In this document: positions 19,401-28,910 of the stretch, in pieces
How the letters are laid out: the number at the start of each line of letters is the position of its first letter
How positions within the stretch are numbered: the first letter of the stretch is position 1
Assembly: GCA_030949325.1 (NCBI GenBank)
Contig: JAUZSQ010000001.1
Coordinates: 1 to 38,975 of the forward strand
DNA: 38,975 nucleotides
Source of the DNA: Sulfurovum sp.
GTDB lineage: Bacteria; Campylobacterota; Campylobacteria; Campylobacterales; Sulfurovaceae
Direction: 5' to 3'
Notes under the pieces: model-generated
What the model was told of the DNA's origin: nothing
What the model saw: the letters and a program-made list of their open reading frames with translations, nothing else
Databases searched by the model: none
Made by a program: the position numbers and the translations under genes

Positions 19401-20201
19401 TATTTAATGGCAGAATAGTTGATTTAGAAAAAGATAATTTTAATACATTTGGAAAGAGTTTAAATAGTGCATTTCTAAAAAATGAAGTCAAAATCCCCCT
19501 CCCACCTTTAAATATTCAAGAAGAGATAGTTAAAGCTTGTCAGAAAGTAGATGATGAAGTGGGAAAAGCGAATGAGATGATAGAAGAAATAAGAAGAAAG
19601 ATAGAAGAAGAGATTAGTGCTGTAAGTAGTAATATGGTGAGAGATTGGGAGATTTACATTAAAACTTCTTCAGGAGGTACACTTGTATCTTCAAAAAGTA
19701 TGAAGTATTATTTAAATGCTGAAATTGCCTTGGGTAAATAGTGGAGAAGTGAAAAGGTTTGCATTTTAGATACTAGAACACAAAATAAATCAATTAGGTT
19801 TAGATAACTCTTCGGCTAAATTATTTCCAATAGATACAGTTTTAATACGCTAATTTATGGTGCAACAGTTGGTAAGTAGGTAATTATAGGTATTTGAAGC
19901 TTCAACAGATCAGCATTGTGTGTTATTAGATTCTAATAGAGTAAAGATTTAGTACCTGTGTATATCATTATTTTTTAATAAAAATGTAAACTGAAATTTT
20001 ATTAAGTGTTACAGTGTTGCTGCAAGTACCAGAATATTTCAGAGAGATAATTGAAAACTTCAAAATTCCACTCCCAACCCTTAAAACCCAAAAAAAATCG
20101 TTTCAAAAATAGAAATCTTAGAAAATAAAATAGCAGAATCTAAAGAGATTGTTGAGAGTGCTAGTTTGAGGAAAGAAGAGGTTTTAAAGCTGTATTTGTA
20201 A
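16437..20201 (+). CDS. Single-chain restriction-modification enzyme: nuclease, N6-adenine methylase and specificity regions (type IIG-like, frameshifted)
   Basis: About 1,250 residues when frames are joined. The N-terminus carries a PD-(D/E)xK-like nuclease motif: GGRADILIRD and ALLIIECKTAGSEF. The middle is an N6-adenine methyltransferase: GQFFTPMPIVKFI (motif X), AIDYACGAGHFLNEVAKIF (motif I), VANPPYSVKGF (motif IV, NPPY). The C-terminus has two target-recognition halves like a type I HsdS: WQRKLGDVVDVLIGGTPPR with coiled coil IPLPPLNIQEEIVKACQKVD, then a second half ending PLPTLKTQKKIVSKIEILEN. The stretch 16632-19040 is unbroken. Breaks lie near 16458, 16485 and 19035, and there are many from 19130 to 20120, so the specificity half is the most damaged. 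Two half-sites predict a bipartite target. Confidence 0.85.
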
Positions 20202-20219
20202 AAGAATTAATTTTTTTGC

Positions 20220-20225
20220 TATACT
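20220..20225 (+). promoter_or_regulatory. Possible -10 element for tkt
   Basis: TATACT preceded by a T-rich run (AATTTTTTTGC), about 70 bases before the transketolase start. The T-rich stretch in place of a -35 box suits Campylobacterota sigma-70 promoters. Position-based call only. Confidence 0.35.
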
Positions 20226-20297
20226 TTTAGATAAACATAAATAGCAATTATCAAAAATGAGTTAGAAGAAACTAAATTTAAAATACAAGGAATAAAA

Positions 20298-22289
20298 ATG
20301 ATAATGACAGAACAAAACAAAATGCGTAGAAAAATGGCGAATACGATTCGTTTCCTAGCAGCTGATATGGTACAAAAAGCAAATTCAGGACACCCTGGTG
20401 CACCTATGGGATTGGCAGATATTGCTGTCGTTCTTTCTGAAAAATTGAGCCACAATCCCAAAAACCCCAAATGGCTTAACCGTGACCGTTTGGTCTTTTC
20501 TGGTGGGCATGGTTCTGCACTTATCTATTCTCTTTTGCATCTTTGGGGCTATGATTTATCTTTGGAAGACTTAAAGCAGTTTCGTCAACTCGATTCCAAA
20601 ACCCCAGGGCATCCTGAATATGGGCATACGGATGGGATAGAGATAACGACTGGACCACTTGGGCAAGGGATTGCCAATGCTGTAGGGTTTGCCATGTCTG
20701 AGGCATATACCAAAAATAAAGTCAATTCTGAGACTTGCGAACTCATAGACCATAAAGTGTATTGTCTCTGTGGTGATGGCGATTTGCAAGAAGGGATTTC
20801 TTATGAAGCCTGTGCTTTGGCAGGACATTTAAAGCTTGAAGACTTGGTACTTATTTATGATTCTAACCATATTACGATTGAAGGTGATACTTCTATTGCA
20901 TGGTCAGAAGATGTCAAAGGACGCTTTGAAGCCCAAGGTTGGGATGTCAAAAAAAATCAATGGTCACTGTTATGATGACATAGACAAAGTCCTTGATGAG
21001 GTCAAATCTGCGACTAAGCCTACCCTTATTATTGCGAACACGATTATTGGTAAAGGTGCTATGGAATTAGAAGGCACACATCATACGCATGGTGCACCTC
21101 TAGGAGATAAAATCATCGCAGAATCCAAAGCCAAAGAGGGCTTTAATCCTGAGGAGTCGTTTCAAATCCCTGAAGATGTATTGCTTAGATTTAGATGTGC
21201 GTTAGAAGAAGGTGAATTGGCTGAAAAAGAATGGATACACAGACAAAAAGAAGCCCCACTCATTGAGCAAAATATTGCTTTGGAGCGTTTGCTCAATCCT
21301 GACTTTTCTAGTATTAAATTCCCTGATTTTTCCAATGACAAGCAAATGGCTACAAGAGATTCCAATGGTCAAATACTCAATGCCATTGCCCAAGCCATTC
21401 CTAGCTTTATCGGTGGTTCTGCTGACCTTGCACCGTCTAACAAAACCAACCTCAAAGAGATGGAGACTTCCCCAAAGGGCGAAACCTACACTTTGGGATT
21501 AGAGAACACGCCATGGCAGGGATTACCAATGCGATGGCTCTGTACGGAACAACGATGCCGTTTAATGCCACGTTCTTTGTCTTTTCTGATTATATGAAAC
21601 CTTCGGCACGTATCGCAGCGTTGACAGGCATTCAGAACTTTTTTGTATGGACGCATGATAGCATAGGTGTAGGTGAAGATGGACCAACGCATGAGCCTAT
21701 AGAACATATCTCTCAGTTTAGAGCCTTACCAAACTTCTATGTATGGAGACCTGCCGATGCGACTGAAAATGTAGAAGCATGGAAAACAGCCTTAGCCATG
21801 GATAAGTCCCCTCATGGCTTTGTATTGAGCCGTCAAAAACTCAAAACACTCAAACCCAAACGAGACTTTGGAGAGGTGAGCCGTGGAGCCTACCTTTTGA
21901 AAGAAAGAGAAGATGCTACATTGACACTGATGGCATCGGGTTCTGAACTCATGCCTGCTCTCAAAGCTGCGTGTTATCTTGCTCCTCTTGGTATCAAAGC
22001 CAATGTAGTTTCCGTGCCATGTCTTGACCTCTTCAACGAACAAGATGATGCCTATAAAGCAAGAGTTGTTAATAGCAATACCAAAGTACTAGCCATAGAA
22101 GCAGCCACGGCTACAGAATATTACCGTTATGCAGACGATGTACTGGGTATGGAAACATTTGGAGCATCAGCTCCAGCAGGATTGCTCTTTGAGAAATTTG
22201 GATTGACACAAGAGGGAATTATGAGACGTGCGTGTAAATTGTTGGGTGTAGAGTATGAAGAGGGTTCTGTAGGAGAGTGTCAGCTTTAG
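20298..22289 (+). CDS. tkt: Transketolase (two frameshifts)
   Basis: Thiamine-diphosphate enzyme of the pentose phosphate pathway that transfers two-carbon ketol units. Joined length is about 663 residues, normal for the family. N-terminal motifs: [19 protein letters not shown] and [15 protein letters not shown]. The ThDP-binding segment is [13 protein letters not shown]...DSNHITIEG. The second half has [32 protein letters not shown] (catalytic His region) and THEPIEHI. Starts at ATG 20298 after AAGGA; ATG 20304 is an alternative. Breaks at about 20957 (an A run, AAAAAAATC) and about 21490 (GGGCGAAACC) disrupt an enzyme that is normally essential for pentose synthesis, which argues for sequence error. 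Confidence 0.95.
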
Positions 22290-22311
22290 GCTACTTTCCC
22301 ACAGTAAATTC

Positions 22312-22929
22312 ATGCAAGACATTTATACTTTGACTATGTTGCTCTCTATCATCTCCTTTGCTGTGGCCACGGCATTTAGCCCTGGACCCAATAACTTGAT
22401 GTTACTCTCTTCTGGTTTGACTTTTGGGTATAGAAAAACACTTCCTCATATTATAGGTGTGATGATTGGCTTTCCCCTTATGCTCGTAGCTGTGGGTTTA
22501 GGTGTAGGGACAGTATTTGAAATATTTCCTACACTGTATGATATCTTGAAGGTTCTAGGCATGGTATATCTTCTGTGGATGGCTTGGCAGATTGCAAATT
22601 CTAATGGCAGTATAACCCAAGATAAAGGCAAAAAGAAAATACCCTTTACCTGTACCCAAGCTATTTTATTTCAATGGCTCAATCCCAAAGCATGGATAAT
22701 GGCAATCACAGCCACGACTTCGTTTACCCATAGCGAGGGGCATTTGTTTGTACAGATTTTGATGATTGCCTTTGTCTATGTTATCGTGGGCTTAGGCAGT
22801 ACCAACTCTTGGGCATTGGGAGGATTATTCTTACAAAAAGTCATTTCAAATACACGAGGGGTGAGGGTATTTAATGTGACTATGGCAGTACTTATTGTAC
22901 TTTCGGTTTTGCCGTTTGTATTCTATTAG
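22312..22929 (+). CDS. LysE/RhtB-family translocator
   Basis: An intact 205-residue membrane protein with about six helices. The family signature is near the N-terminus: ATAFSPGPNNLMLLSSGLTFGY (SPGPN). A second conserved site is FQWLNPKAWIMAI (NPKAW). These proteins export amino acids or their derivatives; the substrate cannot be read from the sequence. It begins 22 bp after tkt on the same strand. Confidence 0.88.
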   Translation: MQDIYTLTMLLSIISFAVATAFSPGPNNLMLLSSGLTFGYRKTLPHIIGVMIGFPLMLVAVGLGVGTVFEIFPTLYDILKVLGMVYLLWMAWQIANSNGSITQDKGKKKIPFTCTQAILFQWLNPKAWIMAITATTSFTHSEGHLFVQILMIAFVYVIVGLGSTNSWALGGLFLQKVISNTRGVRVFNVTMAVLIVLSVLPFVFY

Positions 22930-22973
22930 TTTTGTAGTTGTTTCACAGTATAATAAGTAAAAAGGATAATGAA

Positions 22974-23606
22974 ATGTCAAAAGTTTTTGGATTTGGAGAA
23001 GTGGTTGAGGGGTATACTGTCAAAGTCATCAATGAGAGAGAAGCTAGAGCAGGTGCAGGGATATTGTTTTTATTTGCATTTATTTCTTTTATAAATTGTA
23101 TGGTGACACAAAGTTTATTGATTACGCAAATATTTATAAGCGTATTCTTGTTTGAATTTATTATTCGGGTCTTAGTCAATCCCAAATATGCCCCTAGTTT
23201 ATTGATGGGTCGTTTTATGGTGAACAATCAAGTCCCAGAATATGTGGGTGCGAGTCAAAAAAGGTTCGCATGGGCAGTAGGACTTGGTTTAGCCATATTT
23301 TTATTTGGATTAACCATCCTTTTCCCCTCAAGTACAGCCATTGGAGAAGAGAGCTTTCATAATGCACTCATAGGATTAAGTTGTATCACTTGTCTATTTT
23401 TACTCTATTTTGAATCAGTCTTTGGTATATGTCTAGGATGTAAAATCTATAATAAATTTAATAAAGATGAAGCAAAATATTGCCCAGGTGGCGTATGTGA
23501 GAAGAAAGACAGACATGAGTGTCAAAAGTTTAACATGGCACAAGTGGGTGTGTTGGTCTTGTTTTTTGTTAGTCTCATTGTGGCAGTTTCTATCTTCTTG
23601 GCTTAG
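22974..23606 (+). CDS. DUF4395-family membrane protein
   Basis: About 210 residues from the ATG at 22974, which follows AAAGGA by 6 bases; an upstream in-frame ATG at 22938 has no such site. EREARAGAGILFLFAFISFI opens the first of four membrane segments. NPKYAPSLLMGRFMVNNQV and the C-terminal ESVFGICLGCKIY carry the conserved DUF4395 features, including the CxxC. The tail holds a cysteine-rich loop (KYCPGGVCEKKDRHEC) before the last helix. Function unknown. Its stop codon abuts the stop of the convergent sdhB gene with no gap. Confidence 0.8.
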   Translation: MSKVFGFGEVVEGYTVKVINEREARAGAGILFLFAFISFINCMVTQSLLITQIFISVFLFEFIIRVLVNPKYAPSLLMGRFMVNNQVPEYVGASQKRFAWAVGLGLAIFLFGLTILFPSSTAIGEESFHNALIGLSCITCLFLLYFESVFGICLGCKIYNKFNKDEAKYCPGGVCEKKDRHECQKFNMAQVGVLVLFFVSLIVAVSIFLA

Positions 23607-24308
23607 TTAAAATCCAGCGTTAGGGTCAAATCCGAAACTTTGTTGTACAAAAGTAGGGTCAGTGTAACCTTGTTCTATGGATAAACTTCGTAACATCAAA
23701 ATATCTGTTTTTGGGTCTATCCCTTTGGGACATGCCAAGGTACATTCTGCACATAAAATACAATCCCATACTCCATTACTCTGTACATTATCTACAAGGG
23801 TTTTGGTATCAGCTTCACGCTTGTCACTGCTATATCTATAGGCGCGTGTCAAGGCAAAAGGCCCTAAGAAATCAGGATTTACAGCATAGACGGGACAGGC
23901 AGAATAACAAGCATCACAAAGAATACAATCGCTTTGCTTTTCTGAGAATTTTTCATCTTTGGGTGTCAGTGAAGCTTCTTGGAATGTCTGTAGCCATGCT
24001 GTACTACGTTGGAGTGTCTTCTTGGTCAAGGATTTATTGACTTTGAGGTCACGCAAGACTTCATGGTACTGCAGGGGTTCTATGACATCTTGGTCTTGGA
24101 CTTTATACGCACATGCCAATTGCTCTTTGCCATTGACCCTCACAGCACAAGTACCACAAACCGAAGCACGACATCCAGCACTAAAGGTTAAAGAGGCATC
24201 TTGGGTAGCTTTGATATCTGTGAGTGCTTTGAGTAATGTGCGCTCTTTATCTTCTAGTGGATAGGCTTCTTCTTGCTTGTTATGAGAACGTAAAATAGTG
24301 ATAGTCAT
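23607..24308 (-). CDS. sdhB: Succinate dehydrogenase/fumarate reductase iron-sulfur subunit
   Basis: An intact 233-residue electron-transfer subunit. [2Fe-2S] ligands are in GCRASVCGTCAVRVNGK and LAC. The first ferredoxin motif is CILCDACYSACPVY. The second is CILCAECTLACPKGIDP. The second motif is CxxCxxCxxxCP with four cysteines, where classical enzymes have a non-cysteine at the second position and hold [3Fe-4S]; here a [4Fe-4S] is predicted, as in class E enzymes. The ATG at 24308 lies 2 bp after the sdhA stop; an upstream in-frame ATG inside sdhA is less likely. No membrane anchor gene lies next to it in the window. The direction of catalysis in vivo is unknown. Confidence 0.92.
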   Translation of the reverse strand: MTITILRSHNKQEEAYPLEDKERTLLKALTDIKATQDASLTFSAGCRASVCGTCAVRVNGKEQLACAYKVQDQDVIEPLQYHEVLRDLKVNKSLTKKTLQRSTAWLQTFQEASLTPKDEKFSEKQSDCILCDACYSACPVYAVNPDFLGPFALTRAYRYSSDKREADTKTLVDNVQSNGVWDCILCAECTLACPKGIDPKTDILMLRSLSIEQGYTDPTFVQQSFGFDPNAGF

Positions 24309-24310
24309 GC

Positions 24311-25926
24311 TTATATCTCCCTTTTCCATTGGATAATATGGTGCTTGGCAAAATGCTTGTCATCTTGCTTTTCAAACCCTATTTTATAATGTGCTCCTCG
24401 GCTCTCATTTCGTGCAAGAGCAGACGAGATAATCATCGGGGCTAAGAGTAGGGCAGAGGAGAACTCTAAGTACTCTATGAGGTTTTGGTTATGGATAGGG
24501 CTTTTGTCAGCGATACCCATCTGTTCTTTCATCTCTTGCATGGCACGGACTTCTTCCATGGCTTGTAAAAGCTGGGTATTTTCTCTTTGGATACCTACTT
24601 TTTCATACATGAGTTTGCCTAAGGCTTGTTGCTTTTCATAAAAGTTTAGCGTACATGCTTGTGCATAAATGGCTTCTATGGCTTTTTGGTCTTTGTCTCG
24701 TTGTGTGCTATTGGCTTCTTTGTTGGAGGCAGAGCGTGTATATTGATGTGCATGGTCTCCTGCAAAACGTCCCAAAGACGTAATCTCTAACAAAGAGTTA
24801 CCTCCCAAACGATTGGCTCCATGTACTTTGGCATTGGCACATTCACCTACAGCAAAACAGCCTTGAATACCTTGGACTTCCAAGCTAGAGTTTACCTCTA
24901 TTCCACCCATAGAATAATGTGCTACAGGTTTGATGGGGATGAGTGCCTTGGCAGGGTCTATATGTTCGTGGAGTTTACATAATGCGACTTCTTGGGGAAG
25001 AAGATGCATGAGCTTCTCTTCTCCTAAGTGGCGAACATCCAAAAAGACTTCTTTGCCTTCTTGTTCTTGTCTAAAGATAGCTCGTGCTACTTCATCACGA
25101 GGCTTGAGCTCATCAATAAAGCGTTCTCCCTCACTATTGACAAGGTAGCCACCTTCACCTCTAGCACTCTCACTCATCAAAATACTCGAACGTTTGAGTG
25201 CTGTAGGATGAAATTGTACAAATTCCAAATCTGATACAGCCCCTCCTGCACGAAGTACGACAGCGATACCATCGCCAGTAGAACCATAACTATTGGTGGT
25301 ATAGCCATGATATATTCCTCCATATCCCCCTGTAGCTAAGACCACAGCTTTGGCATTGATTTGTATAATCTCCCCCGTATGGCTGTCCAAAAATATAGCT
25401 CCTTTGATACAGCCTTCATCAACAATAAGATTGAGTAAATAATGGTCATCCAAAAAGTCTATCTCTGCTTTGAGACAGCTATCATAAAGGGTATGGAGTA
25501 TCTTTAGTCCTGTATAGTCTTGAGCATAACAGGCACGTTTTGGCACAAGCCCCTCCCATTTGTCTTTGGGCAATGGTTTCTACGCCTACTCTTGTCTTTG
25601 CCCATTTTGTCATTGTCCAAGCGAGAAAAAGGCACACCTAGGCTCTCTAGCCATGCTATGGTTTGGGGTGCATCGGCACACATTTGATGCACCATAGCCT
25701 CATCACAAAGCCCTTTGGCAGATTTGATGGTATCTTGTATATGCAAGGCGATAGTATCTTCACCTACGTTGGCTAGTGAAGCGTTGATACCTCCTTGTGC
25801 CATAGAGGTTTGTGCATGTGTAGGAGAAGTTTTACCTACGACAAGTACAGAAGAGCCTCGTGCTTTAGCACTTAAAGCAGTACTCAGTCCTGCTCCTCCT
25901 GCGCCAATAATCAGTACATCAATCAT
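24311..25926 (-). CDS. sdhA: Succinate dehydrogenase/fumarate reductase flavoprotein subunit (frameshifted)
   Basis: About 538 residues. FAD binding: VLIIGAGGAGLSTALSAKAR. Catalytic and substrate residues are present: FVQFHPTALK, ELKPRDEVARAIF, VAHYSMGGIEV and HGANRLGGNSLLEI. The segment holding the histidyl-FAD of E. coli FrdA (RSHTVAAEGG) reads HAQTSMAQGG; the residue aligning with that His is Gln, so FAD may be non-covalent (alignment by eye). A break at about 25575, probably two indels, separates the first 120 residues from the rest. Gene order is purT, VKOR, sdhA, sdhB with gaps of 2 to 9 bp. It oxidises succinate or reduces fumarate at the membrane. Confidence 0.92.
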
Positions 25927-25935
25927 AGTAGACCT

Positions 25936-26775
25936 TTAGGGCTGTGTGACATTGTCATCTTCACAAGCAGGGGCTTGTGTAATCGTTATCGTACATCCAT
26001 CATCAGGTACAGCCGAAAAGAGTTCAGCATGATAAGAAGTCGTCTCTAAAAGGCTAGGGGTCGAAGCCTCTATATACGTATTTTGGCTCTGAAAATAGGC
26101 GATAATATTGGCATCTCCTGTGAGTATGCGTGTATCAAAAGGTTTTTTGATAATGAGTACAGGAATAGTCGTAATATTGATAAACTTCAAGAAGCTTCTA
26201 GCAGAAGCTTCTTGTGTAGAGATAGCATGGTAATCAATATTATGTTTGAGTAAATATGCTTTCACCTTTTTGCAATGAGGGCAAGTGTCTGATTGGATGA
26301 GGTAGTAGCCATCTTGTGTGATGAAGGCATGGTTCTTTGTCACAGCTAAGGTTTGCATCCCTACAAAGATAGCCGACACGGTAGCTAGAGTGATGGCAAA
26401 GCGTTTGAAGTCTGCAAAAAGTGCAATGACTAACAAAGAAGAAAAAATCCCCAAACAAAAGATACAAGGCTCAGGGTTTACCACAAATTGATAGCTAATA
26501 ATCGTAGCTTCAAAGGCAATAGCACTATACAGTCCTATAAAAAAGAGCATCTTAAAGAAGCTACTTTTGAGTGAGAGATAACCCAAGAGGATAAGCACCA
26601 AGAGTGAAGCCAAGCCAAAATAATTGAGATAAATAGGGTCAAAGCGTAGAAGCTCTCCTGCGAGTTTACATCCTACTTGACCACATAAAGAGGTATTGTG
26701 AAGTTTGAGATAAGTCTCAACAGCAATATACCCTAGCAGTAAAAAAGGTAAAAATATACGAGAAAATATAGACAT
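25936..26775 (-). CDS. VKOR-family disulfide-forming protein fused to a thioredoxin-like domain
   Basis: An intact 279-residue protein. Four to five membrane helices carry the vitamin K epoxide reductase features: a loop Cys pair in SLCGQVGCKLAGELL and the quinone-proximal CxxC in NPEPCIFCLGIFSS. Residues from about 150 form a thioredoxin/glutaredoxin-like domain with SDTCPHCKKVKAYLLKHNID and the cis-Pro region NITTIPVLIIKKP. A Cys-containing tail (DDGCTITITQAPACED) follows. Fused VKOR-Trx proteins make periplasmic disulfides and pass electrons to quinone. It begins 9 bp after purT and ends 9 bp before sdhA. Confidence 0.88.
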   Translation of the reverse strand: MSIFSRIFLPFLLLGYIAVETYLKLHNTSLCGQVGCKLAGELLRFDPIYLNYFGLASLLVLILLGYLSLKSSFFKMLFFIGLYSAIAFEATIISYQFVVNPEPCIFCLGIFSSLLVIALFADFKRFAITLATVSAIFVGMQTLAVTKNHAFITQDGYYLIQSDTCPHCKKVKAYLLKHNIDYHAISTQEASARSFLKFINITTIPVLIIKKPFDTRILTGDANIIAYFQSQNTYIEASTPSLLETTSYHAELFSAVPDDGCTITITQAPACEDDNVTQP

Positions 26776-26784
26776 AGTAGCTCC

Positions 26785-27947
26785 TTAGCCCTCTGTGATT
26801 TGTGACACGATATGCATGGCTTGTATTTTGGCAGATTCGACATCATCTAGTACCAAACTCACAGCCATACGACGACCAATATGAGACTCTGGTTTCCCAA
26901 ATATTCTGACAAAACTATTGTGAGAAAAGGCAGTATCAGGGATATGTAGTGCAGGATTACTCTCTTGAATTGGTGATTTGTACAGCACATGCCCCAGACC
27001 CATAGCTAATATACTCTAGGGGCAATCCTAGTACAGCCCTAATATGTAAGGCAAATTGGCTTTGGCTTTGGGTAATGAGGGTGACCATGCCCGTATCATG
27101 TGGACGAGGGCTAAGTTCTGAGAAATACACGTCTTCGTCTTTGACAAAAAAACTCTACCCCAAAGATACCACGCCCACCCAAACCATCGGTAACGGTCTT
27201 GGCAATCTCTTTGGCTTTGGCTAATGTTTTTGGACTCATTTGCATCGGTTGCCAAGAGAGGACAAAATCCCCTGCTTTTTGTACATGACCAATCGCGTCA
27301 CAAAAGACCGTGCCTGTCTCATTGCGTACAGTCAAAAGGGTAATCTCATAATCAAAATCTACAAAGGCTTCTACAATCAGCTCCGAAGCATCACCTCTAG
27401 CTTCCTTGGCTATTTCCCAAGAAGAGGATAGTGCATCAGCTGTCTTGGCAATACTTTGACCATGCCCAGACGAAGACATCACAGGTTTAATTACACAAGG
27501 AAAGCCAATACGCTCACTGGCTTCTCTCAATCCTGCTAAGGACGTGACAAAGGCAAAATCTGAAGTCAGAAGTCCCAATGCTTCTGAGGCAAAAAGACGG
27601 ATATTTTTACGGTTCATGGTTTTGTTGACAGCTTCGGCATTGGGTATGACATGAAAGCCTCGTTTTTCTGCTTCAAAGAGTGCCGAGATAGAAATCGCTT
27701 CTACTTCAGGCAAGATATAGCTAGGTTGTTCTTTTTCTATCACATCCAAAATAGCCTCTTCATCTTGCATATCAATAGCATAGGAACGGTTAGCCACCAA
27801 ATGTGCAGGAGCATTCTCGTACTTATCTACAGCAATCACTTCAATACCAAGCCGTTGGGCTTCAATCGCCACTTCTTTACCTAGCTCACCAGAACCAAGT
27901 AGCATAATTTTAATCGCATCTTCTTTGAGTGTGGTAGTAAATGTCAT
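26785..27947 (-). CDS. purT: Formate-dependent phosphoribosylglycinamide formyltransferase (frameshifted)
   Basis: ATP-grasp enzyme of purine synthesis that formylates GAR from formate and ATP; about 388 residues. N-terminal [20 protein letters not shown], then [19 protein letters not shown] and [14 protein letters not shown]. The ATP-grasp region has [16 protein letters not shown] and [17 protein letters not shown]. The metal-binding segment [13 protein letters not shown] and [13 protein letters not shown] completes it. The start is the ATG at 27947 with AGGAG-like GGTAACTCC nearby; a longer upstream frame is not supported. Breaks lie near 27145 and 26990-27010. First gene of the compact run leading to VKOR and sdhAB. 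Confidence 0.93.
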
Positions 27948-28046
27948 AGGAGTTACCTTTGGAAAATAAATTATTGTTATTCTAGCGAAAACTTGGATAA
28001 TGGGAGGTAAAAGGTAAAGTGCGATGTATAATCTAACTACTTGTTT

Positions 28047-28160
28047 CAATATCTTCGCCAAAATGAAAATGAGCATATTTTGAAAAGTTAAAACCTCGTA
28101 AATACGAGGGCTAGAGAAGAAGAAAATAGCTACTTTTTGGTAAAAATACAAATTATAATG
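28047..28160 (-). mobile_element. MITE-like element, copy 1 (inverted, one end decayed)
   Basis: Read on the minus strand it matches copies 2-4 over about 105 bp, including AAAATATGCTCATTTTCATTTTGG and the 3' end GGCGAAGATATTG (consensus GGCGAAGGTATTG). The 5' end (CATTATAATTTG) lacks the CAATACCTTAGCC of other copies. A perfect internal stem CCTCGTA/TACGAGG is best preserved here. It borders the zincin-like fragment that begins at 28165. Confidence 0.8.
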
Positions 28161-28164
28161 TACT

Positions 28165-28455
28165 GACCCAGAAAATTTTTATGCTGGTGGTAAAAGAGGT
28201 GATGATACAATAGATATAACATCTCTTGCCTATAGAAGTAGTGCTAACGGAGCTTCTTCTATAGGGATATATAGTAATGGAGGAACTTTGAGTTCACAAG
28301 ATAAGCTAGAGATTACACTGATACATGAAGGACTTCATTTTCGTTATGAAGGATTACTTGGGGCTACTGGTAAGGGAAGGCATAACCCTGCTTATTATGA
28401 TAGGGTAGGACGTGATTGGTTTATTTATAAAGGAGGACAATCATATTTATTTTAA
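28165..28455 (+). pseudogene. C-terminal fragment of a zincin-like (HEGLH) protein
   Basis: An open frame of 96 codons begins directly at the edge of MITE copy 1, with no start codon, and ends at TAA 28453. It reads [20 protein letters not shown], and near residue 54 ITLIHEGLHFRYEG, a perfect HExxH zinc-protease motif. A distal HNPAYYDRVGRDW may hold further ligands. Such short C-terminal metallopeptidase pieces are known as toxin tips of polymorphic toxins. The 5' part of the gene is missing, presumably removed together with, or by, the inserted element. Function is inferred from the motif only. Confidence 0.55.
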
Positions 28456-28910
28456 AAATAAAAATATACATTTTCTAGTTGCTTGTACAAATGTACAAGA
28501 GATAACACATGATGCTAAACAAAAAAATGATTTTGATAGATATATGTCAGCAAAAAGATTATATACAACATACCATAAATTTTTGAAGAATCCAAACTTT
28601 TGGATTCCTAAGTATTCAGGTATATCTATTGGGTACTTTAATAGTATTTCCATATTTTATAGTAGTACAAAAGACCATACTTATACTTTTACTAATGAGG
28701 TTACAAAAGAAGAGGCAAGAAGACTTAAGAAACTCTATAGAAAAAAATTGGCTTTAAATATTCTTGTTAGTAAATATATTTATGAAGTAGTTTTTGCTAA
28801 GGGTAAAATGCTTAAGTCTACTTCTAGTAATGAAGAATTATTTTTTGATGATAAAGGAAGAATTATTATTTCGATATATAGTTCGGGCAAAGAGAGCATT
28901 AGGTTTATAC
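28412..28910 (+). pseudogene. Unidentified protein truncated by the IS4 copy, possible immunity partner
   Basis: This frame overlaps the end of the zincin-like fragment and follows a strong AAGGAGG at about 28430-28436. The likely start lies just after that site, though no ATG is in place (AATCATATTTATT); the GTG at 28412 is the alternative. The protein reads NKNIHFLVACTNVQEITHDA and includes GYFNSISIFYSSTKD and a lysine-rich helix (RRLKKLYRKKLALNILV). It runs into the IS end at 28911 and would gain about 20 residues of IS-derived tail. No family was recognised. Its position after a possible toxin suggests an immunity gene, which is speculation. Confidence 0.4.

Noticed and set aside
20298-22289. 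Transketolase as two separate half-genes (as in archaeal split enzymes)
   Set aside because: The break points fall inside conserved segments and there are two of them; ribosome sites are absent at the internal frames.
27111-28151. Longer purT start at 28151
   Set aside because: The extra 68 residues run through MITE copy 1 and lack resemblance to Pur[11 protein letters not shown] at 27947 is the family-like start.
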